Notes under the pieces: generated by a model | What the model saw: the letters and a program-made list of their open reading frames with translations, nothing else | What the model was told of the DNA's origin: nothing | Databases searched by the model: none | Shown here: piece by piece, positions 1 through 4,981 of the stretch | Numbering within the stretch: the stretch's first letter is position 1 | How the letters are laid out: each line of letters opens with the position of its first letter | Made by a program: the position numbers and the translations under genes | Origin: a bacterium | GTDB lineage: Bacteria; Vulcanimicrobiota; Vulcanimicrobiia; Vulcanimicrobiales; SCRA01 | Direction of reading: 5' to 3' | Assembly: GCA_028869325.1 (NCBI GenBank) | Contig: JAGWST010000102.1 | Span: 1-6,521 of the forward strand | Length of the DNA: 6,521 bases

Positions 1-188
1 GATCAGGGACATCACGCGTCCGGTGACCTTGGATGCGCGCAGCCCAAGAAATCGAGGCTGCGCAGGTGATCGTCGCAGGTCGGCTCGCCGGTCCAGCAGG
101 TCCCACTTCCGGGTGCCGTCCGCCTGTCGGCATGAGCAAGCAAGGGCCCCGATCTCTCGGGGCTCCTGCTCATCGGGCGCGAACGAGG
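1..188. other. Non-coding left flank with several stem-loops
   Basis: No convincing gene was found here. Short open frames exist on both strands (for example minus-strand ATG at 173 to a stop at 12, 53 codons), but none resembles a known family or has a good ribosome site. The stretch holds three inverted repeats: an 8-bp stem GCGCAGCC/GGCTGCGC (37-44 with 56-63), a 5-bp stem TGCCG/CGGCA (114-118 with 128-132), and a long compound hairpin at 132-173. GCAGGT occurs three times, at 62, 75 and 96. It is the 3' flank of the lipoprotein gene and could be a structured 3' region, a small RNA or simply intergenic DNA. Confidence 0.4.
132..173 (-). terminator. Compound stem-loop downstream of the lipoprotein gene
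   Basis: The outer arms ATGAGCA (132-138) and TGCTCAT (167-173) pair perfectly over 7 bp. After a small asymmetric internal loop, GGGCCCCGA (144-152) pairs with TCGGGGCTC (157-165), giving 9 pairs including one G-U, around a TCTC loop. It begins 16 bp after the lipoprotein stop codon, where a terminator would be expected. No T-run follows on either strand, so it is not a classical intrinsic terminator. It may stabilise the mRNA 3' end, act with a termination factor, or belong to a structured RNA. Confidence 0.5.
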
Positions 189-866
189 CTACTTGCAGGC
201 GATTGCGATGACTTGCTGACCGGGCTTGAAGTCGATCGTCCCCGAAAAAGCCACGGGGTTGATGGTGACCGTTGTTCCGGAGATGGTGCCGCTCGCCTTG
301 GGCGAGTTCCAGGTGAGGCCGGAGCCATTATTGGAGTAGACGTCGAGCTCGCATGTCGTCGCCGACCCGAAGCCGGCGCTGTCGGTAAGGACGACCTTCG
401 GCGTGTTCGATCCGAACGAGACCGTTGTCGTCGAGCCGTTGTAGAACGATACGTAGATATATGGCGTGAAACCGGACGCCGCGTTGTCCCCGGGCAGGGT
501 ATTTGGCGTCACATCGCCGTTGTTCAGCGCATCGCTGACGTTGATCGTGCCGCTGCCGGCGCTGTCGGCGCCGAACTGGATGGTACCCGAGATATTGTGA
601 TAGGCCGCCAGCGAGACGACCCCTGGGGTTTGCCCCGCGGTTCCGGTCAGCGTGGCAGTCGAGCCGCCGAACGCCCACGTCGCCGCGGGTGCGCTCGAGG
701 GGCTCGCGCTCGGGCTCGCAGTCGGGCTAGAACTCGTGGTGGGGGTGGGCGTTCCCGACGGTACGCTGGGAGAGGAGGTCGATCCGCCTCCGCAGGCCGC
801 CAGGGCAACAGCCAAGGCGAAGCCGCCTCCCGTTAGAAAGGGCGATCGATTCACGCGAAGCTTCAT
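189..866 (-). CDS. Secreted lipoprotein with Ser/Thr/Pro-rich linker, function unknown
   Basis: This 225-residue protein has a basic N-terminus, a hydrophobic segment (about residues 11-24) and a lipobox LAAC with the acylated Cys at 25, followed by GGG. It should therefore be exported and anchored to a membrane. Residues 26-62 are a low-complexity Ser/Thr/Pro/Ala tether. Residues 63-225 are rich in Gly, Thr, Ser and Val with alternating hydrophobic residues, which suggests a beta-sandwich-like domain. Cys172 and Cys224 are its only other cysteines and could form a disulfide. The ATG at 866 is supported by GGAG (873-876) six bases upstream. It follows the large regulator gene in the same direction after 102 bp, but co-transcription is not established. 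I recognise no catalytic motif or family; similar small lipoproteins are frequent in Candidatus Eremiobacterota genomes. Confidence 0.85.
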   Translation of the reverse strand: MKLRVNRSPFLTGGGFALAVALAACGGGSTSSPSVPSGTPTPTTSSSPTASPSASPSSAPAATWAFGGSTATLTGTAGQTPGVVSLAAYHNISGTIQFGADSAGSGTINVSDALNNGDVTPNTLPGDNAASGFTPYIYVSFYNGSTTTVSFGSNTPKVVLTDSAGFGSATTCELDVYSNNGSGLTWNSPKASGTISGTTVTINPVAFSGTIDFKPGQQVIAIACK

Positions 867-968
867 GCGGCACTCCGTCCTAGAGAAGGGCGAGATTCAC
901 ATGGAGTCTAGGCCAGGCGTGCTACAGCTTGGTAACAACTTCGTAGCAAAATATGAAAACGAAATTCG
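867..968. other. AT-rich gap between regulator and lipoprotein genes, with a dyad
   Basis: This 102-bp spacer includes an AT-rich patch (about 930-968) that stands out from the GC-rich surroundings. A 27-bp imperfect dyad has outer arms GCTAC (921-925) and GTAGC (943-947) and an inner TTG-GTAA-CAA hairpin. A short palindrome AACGAA-A-TTCGTT sits at 958-970, overlapping the regulator stop codon. No convincing -35/-10 pair for the lipoprotein was found: the best try, TTGCTA-17-TGTAGC on the minus strand, matches consensus in only 7 of 12 positions. The gap probably holds the lipoprotein promoter and perhaps an operator, but this is inference. Confidence 0.35.
873..876 (-). promoter_or_regulatory. 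Ribosome binding site of the lipoprotein gene
   Basis: GGAG on the minus strand lies six bases before the ATG at 866. This agrees with the start that places the signal peptide at the N-terminus. Confidence 0.65.
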
Positions 969-3872
969 TTACGGCCCTGTCGCCGGGCCGTGTCCCGTAG
1001 CGGACTCGGCCACAAGCCGCTCCAGCTCGCGCGATGGCTCGGCGTCCAATTCCGCCGCCAAGACTTCCTGGTACTTTCTCAGCTCGCGCTGCGCACCCAC
1101 GGCATCGCCGGCCGCGAGCCGAGCCCGGATCAAGAGCTCCCAGGCCGATTCGTCGCACCGATCGAGCGCGAGTATGCGCTCCGCCATCGTGGTTGCCTCG
1201 CCGAAGCGGCCGTGTTTGAGTGCATCGTTGCCCAGCAGCAGCGTGATCTGTCGGGAGAGCTCCTCGATACGCGGTACGAACGGCGCGAACCAATCCCACG
1301 CCTTGAAGGAGGGAGGCATCTCCGCGCTCACCTCGCATGCGTACGCCATGAGCCGCTCGTGCGTCTCAGCGGCGAGAGAGGGTTGGAATCGGGCAGCTTG
1401 GACGAGGCGCTCGATGTCGAAGAGATCCGCGTGCACGTCGCTCGATATCTGATACTCGCCGGATTCGAGCAGGCGAATGGCTTGCGCGTCCCCCAACCGC
1501 GCGCGGACTCGGCTGACGTAGACGCGGACGACGGAGCGAGCGATCCCGGGGCGTCCGGGCCAGAGCGCCTCGATCAGCTCATCACGGCCGCAGGCGCGGC
1601 GGTGGAGCGCGAGGTAGAACAACAGCTCGCGCTCGCGGTTCGCGACGCGCAATCGCTTGCCGCGGTGGCGCACCGAGCCGTCGAAGACCGAGATCGTGAA
1701 CGAGCCCACGCCGATTGCCAGTCTCTCGCCTCGCGGGCGGCGCAGGCGCTGGATGAACGGCGTCAGCATTTCTGCTTCGTCGCTGTCTCCGAGATACGCC
1801 TCGACCGCCGCACGCAGCGGCGGCGCGTCGATGATGGTGAGCTGCTCGCGTACCCTCTCGGCAAGAGCCGGCCGCTCCTCTTTGGCGCAGCACTCCATGC
1901 AGGCGATGCCCGCCACCGCGATGCACGTCGCATCGTTGGCGTGCTCGGCGGCGTCCAGTGCTAGACGCGCGAGCGTGGCGCGTAGCGGCTCGCCGGTCGC
2001 CGCGCACGCGATCAGCGCGGCGTAGTGCCGGAAACGCGGCCGCTCGTATCCCTCCCCTCGCAGTAACGGCTCAGCGTCGCCGTGCATGACGGCGCGCATC
2101 AGCTCCGTACCCTTCGCGGTACTCGGCATGACGGAGTCATCGAGACTGCGAGCATAACGCGCCGCCAGGGCATCCTCACCCGCGAGCCAAGCCCCGAAGA
2201 GCGCCTCTTGGAGCGCTAGCGTACGAACGACCACGGCATTGCACTCGAGCGCGAGGGCGATCGCGCGGTCGAGTACTTGGCGCTCGACGTCGCGCGTGCG
2301 CGTGAAGCGCGCAACGCGGGCCACCACTTCCTCCAGGGCGATCGCTCGTATATACGAGACCTGGGGAAAAAGCGGCTCGGCCTCACCCCAGAGAGCCGCC
2401 GCATCGCGAAAGCGGCCTTGACGCGCCGCCACGGCTGAGCGGAACAGGAGCTGGATTGCCCGATAGCGGTCCGGCAGCTCCACGTTCGGCGGGGCGAATT
2501 CCGCGAAGACATCGAGAGACTCGGCGTGGCGGCCGAGATTGGTCAAGACGTTTCCCAGGCTCGTCAGCACCCCTACGCGGGTGCTCAGCGGTGTGGCCGG
2601 GGTGATGCGCTCGCGCACCGCCAGAGCCTCGGTGAGCCATTGCTGTTGCGGGATCGCACTCGAGCGAATGGCGGTCGCGGCGGCCCACAGTCTGGCGTGG
2701 CCAACGATGACGCGCTCGTCGATACGTGCCGAGACCTGGGAGAACGCCGCTGGCATCTCCGCTACGAACAGCTCGCTCTGGTCCTCTAGGAGTTGCGCGG
2801 CCAGCTCTTGATCGCCGGCTTCCAGATAGAGCTCCGCGGCGCGCAGGGGCTGGAGATCGGCCAGCCGCTTTGCCGCGTTCACCAACGTCTGCCGGTAGCG
2901 GTCACCATGGCGTTCGCGAAGCATGGAGCGCATCAGCGGGTGAATCTCGTAGGTGCTTTCCGTGAGCTGGTACACGAAGGGTGATGATCGCGCAACGGCC
3001 GCCAGTGCCTTCCCGGCGTCGGCATCGTTCAGGACGAATGCGATCTCATCGGCGGTTGCTCGGGGTATCGCGGCAACGGCCAAGAGGCGGGCAAACTGAT
3101 CCGGCCCTACCCCCGCGAGCACCTGCTCCGCCAGGTAGTCGTAGAGATCCGAGAACTCCATGTCCGAGGAGTGCTCCAAGGCGGCGGTCAGGGCGCCGTC
3201 CCGCGCTAGGCGCGCGAGCAGAAGCACGGCCACCGGCCAACCCCGCGTGACGCGCACCACCTCGTCCAGTTCCGCCGGGCGCACCTCGAAGCCGGCGAAC
3301 GCGGCGCGCGTCTCCGCCTCATCGAACCGTAGCGTATCCTCTCGCAGGGTGATCTGCTCGTGCGGCGCAACGAAGCGGCTGAGCGAGAACGGCAAAGGCT
3401 GGCGCGAGCAGAGGGCAACCTGCCGCCCCATGGGCAAATGCGCCAGAAGACGAGCGAGGAAATCGATCTGCTCGATCGAGGGGATCATGTGCTCGATGTT
3501 CTCGAAGACGAACAGCGGGTGCTTGCTCGGCTGCGACCACGCATCCAGGACGAAGCTGCTCCAGATCGAAAAGTTCTCCGCGCCGGAGATGCGCTGTTCC
3601 GCCAAGCACCGCTCGCGGGCTTCGTCGCCACGGGCGAGGGCGCCGGCGACGCGCTGTGCCAGGTCGGTACCGTCGCGCGCGTCGCCGCAATCGCAGAGCG
3701 CATACGATGGCAGTGTCTCGGCATACGTGCGGATGACGGTGCTCTTGGCGTAGCCGGCGGGCGCGATCGCGGCAATGATGCGCGGCGAGTTGCGCGTCAG
3801 CCGACGCGTCAGCCGCTCGCGCTCAACTGCGCGCCGCGGCGAATTCGCGGTCCCATCCAGTTCGGTGTGCAT
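969..3872 (-). CDS. Large MalT-like STAND ATPase transcriptional regulator with C-terminal winged-helix and BTAD domains
   Basis: This 967-residue cytoplasmic regulator probably couples nucleotide and ligand sensing to DNA binding. Residues 1 to about 330 look like the MalT-type STAND NTPase. They include a Walker A-like APAGYAKST (37-45), a Walker B-like strand FVFENIEH (121-128), LCSRQPLPF (154-162), RGWPVAVLL (210-218) and the EIHPLMRSMLRER motif (309-321) typical of the end of this module. Residues about 335-700 are Ala/Leu-rich helical repeats resembling TPRs. Residues about 720-810 form an OmpR/PhoB-type winged helix (RERELLFYLALHRR, ELIEALWPG, VYVSRVRARLG). Residues about 815-955 are a bacterial transcriptional activator domain. 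SARP regulators such as AfsR carry the winged helix and BTAD at the N-terminus; here they are C-terminal, where MalT has its LuxR-type HTH. The start at 3872 is chosen because GGAGGT precedes it closely and the P-loop follows at the usual distance. The open frame reaches 4133, but that extension covers the divergent promoter region and the antitoxin start and has no domain character. The ligand and targets are unknown. Confidence 0.88.
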   Translation of the reverse strand: MHTELDGTANSPRRAVERERLTRRLTRNSPRIIAAIAPAGYAKSTVIRTYAETLPSYALCDCGDARDGTDLAQRVAGALARGDEARERCLAEQRISGAENFSIWSSFVLDAWSQPSKHPLFVFENIEHMIPSIEQIDFLARLLAHLPMGRQVALCSRQPLPFSLSRFVAPHEQITLREDTLRFDEAETRAAFAGFEVRPAELDEVVRVTRGWPVAVLLLARLARDGALTAALEHSSDMEFSDLYDYLAEQVLAGVGPDQFARLLAVAAIPRATADEIAFVLNDADAGKALAAVARSSPFVYQLTESTYEIHPLMRSMLRERHGDRYRQTLVNAAKRLADLQPLRAAELYLEAGDQELAAQLLEDQSELFVAEMPAAFSQVSARIDERVIVGHARLWAAATAIRSSAIPQQQWLTEALAVRERITPATPLSTRVGVLTSLGNVLTNLGRHAESLDVFAEFAPPNVELPDRYRAIQLLFRSAVAARQGRFRDAAALWGEAEPLFPQVSYIRAIALEEVVARVARFTRTRDVERQVLDRAIALALECNAVVVRTLALQEALFGAWLAGEDALAARYARSLDDSVMPSTAKGTELMRAVMHGDAEPLLRGEGYERPRFRHYAALIACAATGEPLRATLARLALDAAEHANDATCIAVAGIACMECCAKEERPALAERVREQLTIIDAPPLRAAVEAYLGDSDEAEMLTPFIQRLRRPRGERLAIGVGSFTISVFDGSVRHRGKRLRVANRERELLFYLALHRRACGRDELIEALWPGRPGIARSVVRVYVSRVRARLGDAQAIRLLESGEYQISSDVHADLFDIERLVQAARFQPSLAAETHERLMAYACEVSAEMPPSFKAWDWFAPFVPRIEELSRQITLLLGNDALKHGRFGEATTMAERILALDRCDESAWELLIRARLAAGDAVGAQRELRKYQEVLAAELDAEPSRELERLVAESATGHGPATGP
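972..990 (-). terminator. Possible terminator hairpin at the 3' end of the regulator gene
   Basis: A 6-bp GC stem, CGGCCC (972-977) with GGGCCG (985-990), lies in the last codons of the regulator. On the minus strand it is followed by the stop codon and a T-rich stretch. The T-runs begin several bases after the stem and are broken, so termination here would be weak and the lipoprotein gene might still be reached by read-through. Confidence 0.3.
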
Positions 3873-3875
3873 CGG

Positions 3876-3881
3876 ACCTCC
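3876..3881 (-). promoter_or_regulatory. Ribosome binding site fixing the regulator start
   Basis: GGAGGT on the minus strand ends three bases before the ATG at 3872, a near-perfect Shine-Dalgarno match though slightly close. It is the main reason to prefer this start over the longer open frame beginning at 4133. Confidence 0.75.
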
Positions 3882-3893
3882 GTGGAGACGGGC

Positions 3894-3948
3894 CGTCAGC
3901 GCCGTTATTACCCCACGACGCTGCTGGGCGTAGCATTCGGCGCTGACG
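3894..3948. promoter_or_regulatory. Exact 11-bp inverted repeat in the divergent region, possible operator
   Basis: CGTCAGCGCCG (3894-3904) is repeated exactly inverted as CGGCGCTGACG (3938-3948), with 33 bp between the arms. The centre-to-centre distance is 44 bp, close to four helical turns, so a dimer or two dimers could contact both arms on one DNA face. It lies 22 bp upstream of the regulator start and 77 bp upstream of the antitoxin ATG. It is therefore a candidate operator for autoregulation by the large regulator or for control of the toxin-antitoxin promoter. Which protein binds, if any, cannot be told from sequence. Confidence 0.5.
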
Positions 3949-3965
3949 AGGGGGCTCCGCCCTCG
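3947..3965. other. GC-rich hairpin beside the inverted repeat
   Basis: CGAGGG (3947-3952) pairs with CCCTCG (3960-3965) over six G/C-rich pairs around a seven-base loop. It overlaps the right arm of the 11-bp inverted repeat by two bases. It could act as an attenuating structure in a regulator transcript starting upstream of it, or be part of the operator region. Confidence 0.35.
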
Positions 3966-3984
3966 AGCGGACAGGCTGCGGCAC

Positions 3985-4013
3985 TTGTACGAGAGGACGC
4001 CCTTGGGTATACT
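3985..4013 (+). promoter_or_regulatory. Sigma70-type promoter for the toxin-antitoxin genes
   Basis: A -10 box TATACT (4008-4013, five of six consensus bases) is exactly 17 bp downstream of TTGTAC (3985-3990), which keeps the TTG of a -35 box. Transcription would begin near 4019-4021, leaving a leader of only about 5-12 bases before the antitoxin ATG codons at 4026 and 4032. Translation would then be leaderless-like or use a very short leader. Confidence 0.6.
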
Positions 4014-4025
4014 GGTCACATTGAG

Positions 4026-4298
4026 ATGACTATGTCGAAACCCTCCAAACGTACGCCAGCCGAGCCGCAGATCCCAGCCGCCGAGTTCAAGGCGAAGTGC
4101 TTGAGCTTGATGGAGGATGTTGCCACGCACCATCGGTCGTTCACGGTTACCAAGCGCGGCAAGCCTGTCGCGCGCCTCGTCCCCATAGAGGAGGAGCCGG
4201 TGGCATTCGTCGGCTCGCTGCGCGATTTAGTGGTGCGCGCCGACGCGCTGACGGAGCCGCTGGGAGAGGTCTGGAACGCCGAGCCGGATCGGGCGTGA
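4026..4298 (+). CDS. Phd/YefM-family antitoxin
   Basis: This 90-residue protein has the Phd/YefM fold signature near its start: IPAAEFKAKCLSLMEDV (16-32), then FTVTKRGKPVARLVPI (39-54). In this family the N-terminal part dimerises and binds the operator, while the flexible C-terminus wraps and inhibits the toxin; here the tail is about residues 60-90. The downstream partner is a PIN-domain toxin. Its stop TGA shares its A with the toxin ATG (TGATG), so the two are probably translationally coupled and autoregulated together. A second in-frame ATG at 4032 is better spaced from the weak GAG at 4023-4025, so the protein may be two residues shorter. The open frame continues upstream to 3360, but that part is antisense to the regulator gene and lies ahead of the promoter. 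Confidence 0.88.
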   Translation: MTMSKPSKRTPAEPQIPAAEFKAKCLSLMEDVATHHRSFTVTKRGKPVARLVPIEEEPVAFVGSLRDLVVRADALTEPLGEVWNAEPDRA

Positions 4299-4708
4299 TG
4301 CTGCTCTTGGATACCTACGCCGCCATCTGGGCGGCGACGGCGGACCCGTCGCTTCGCCGCGGCGCACGCAAGGCGATCGCGGACGCGGCGCGCGGCGGAA
4401 GTCTCTACCTCTCGCCGATCACTGCCTGGGAGATCGCCACGCTGGTGCGCAGAGGGCGCTTGGAGCTGACGGTTTCCCCACGTGCATTCGTCGATCGGCT
4501 CTTCGGGCGGCCGGGGGTCGTTGAAGCTCCGATCGACCGCGAGATCGCCTTGCTCGCCGGCTCGCTCCCCGGGGATTTCCGCGGCGACCCGGCGGATCGC
4601 CTCATCGTGGCAACGGCCATCGTTCGCGGATGCCGTGTGGTCACGCGCGACGAGCGCATCCTCGCGTACGCGAAACGCACGGGGGCGCTTCCCGCCCTCG
4701 CTTGCTGA
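4298..4708 (+). CDS. VapC-like PIN-domain ribonuclease toxin
   Basis: This 136-residue protein has the usual length for VapC-family toxins of the Sll0205-like PIN group, which pair with Phd/YefM antitoxins. The acidic metal-binding residues are visible: D5 in MLLLDTYAAIW, E45 in ITAWEIATL, D97 and D100 in GDPADRLIVATA, and D118 in VVTRDERI. With all present, an active Mg-dependent endoribonuclease is expected, with tRNA, rRNA or mRNA as possible targets. Family members often have DTH after the first Asp; here it is DTY, a small deviation. The ATG at 4298 overlaps the antitoxin stop by one base, fixing the start. The stop codon runs into a strong terminator hairpin. It is convergent with the DUF1989/binding-protein operon. 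Confidence 0.9.
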   Translation: MLLLDTYAAIWAATADPSLRRGARKAIADAARGGSLYLSPITAWEIATLVRRGRLELTVSPRAFVDRLFGRPGVVEAPIDREIALLAGSLPGDFRGDPADRLIVATAIVRGCRVVTRDERILAYAKRTGALPALAC

Positions 4709-4738
4709 CGGCCGCCTATCCATCATAGGCGGCCGTTT
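4708..4738 (+). terminator. Intrinsic terminator after the toxin gene
   Basis: A perfect 12-bp stem, ACGGCCGCCTAT (4708-4719) with ATAGGCGGCCGT (4725-4736), has a five-base CCATC loop and is followed by a short T-run (4736-4738). The first stem base is the last base of the toxin stop codon. The hairpin could also stop minus-strand transcripts from the convergent operon, though no T-run follows on that strand. Confidence 0.8.
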
Positions 4739-4756
4739 CCGCTGACGCAGGGTGGA

Positions 4757-4981
4757 CTAGGTGAAGTTGCCGCGCGTCTCTGGAGCGATGGATGCTCCGG
4801 CAAGAAGCAGCAGTGCCATGGCGACGAGAAAGACCGTGAGGCTCATCGGGATGCCCGCCACGCTGCCGCTGGCGAGGGTGGCAAAGGTCGGCATCATGCC
4901 ACCGATCGCGAACCCGATGTTCCACGAAAGGCCGGTTCCACTCGAGCGGATCGCCGTGGGAAAGTGCGCCGGTAGTCCGGT
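4757..4981 (-). pseudogene. C-terminal remnant of a major facilitator (MFS) transporter
   Basis: About 75 codons encode the end of an MFS permease. A cytoplasmic-loop-like LPAHFPTAIRSSGTGLSWNIG matches the (Y)LPxxFPTxxRxxGxGxxxNxG pattern of the metabolite:H+ symporter group. Two hydrophobic helices follow (roughly IGFAIGGMMPTFATLA and SLTVFLVAMALLLLAG), then the terminal PETRG motif and a TAG stop. Full proteins are about 400-450 residues with 12 helices, so only about one sixth remains. Recognisable homology begins at about 4978, directly after the stop codon (4981-4983) of the binding-protein gene and in a different frame. There is no plausible start codon or ribosome site. It is best read as a gene cut by deletion, insertion of the upstream genes, or an assembly join. 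The original substrate is unknown. Confidence 0.8.

Noticed and set aside
62..102. Three GCAGGT copies as a possible repeat array
   Set aside because: Copies are short and unevenly spaced (13 and 21 bp), within what GC-rich sequence gives by chance.
12..173. Small minus-strand open frame of 53 codons in the left flank
   Set aside because: Its ATG lies inside the 132-173 hairpin, no ribosome site is visible, and the translation is not protein-like.
681..791. Imperfect short DNA repeats within the lipoprotein gene
   Set aside because: Explained by the Ser/Thr/Pro/Ala-rich linker they encode; no uniform unit or spacer.
33..836. Long plus-strand open frame opposite the lipoprotein
   Set aside because: Arg/Gly/Ala-rich translation with no domain; a GC-rich shadow of the minus-strand lipoprotein, which has a lipobox and ribosome site.
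990..1964. Long plus-strand open frame opposite the regulator
   Set aside because: Antisense shadow of the winged-helix/BTAD coding region, with no recognisable motif.
3360..4025. Antitoxin reading frame open far upstream on the plus strand
   Set aside because: This part is antisense to the regulator gene, low in protein character, and lies before the predicted promoter.
3873..4133. N-terminal extension of the regulator by 87 residues to an ATG at 4133
   Set aside because: It would cover the divergent promoter and antitoxin start, shows no domain character, and the ATG at 3872 has an excellent GGAGGT site.
4757..4981. Functional two-helix membrane mini-protein
   Set aside because: It matches only the end of MFS permeases, has no start codon or ribosome site near its beginning, and abuts another gene's stop; a remnant is simpler.
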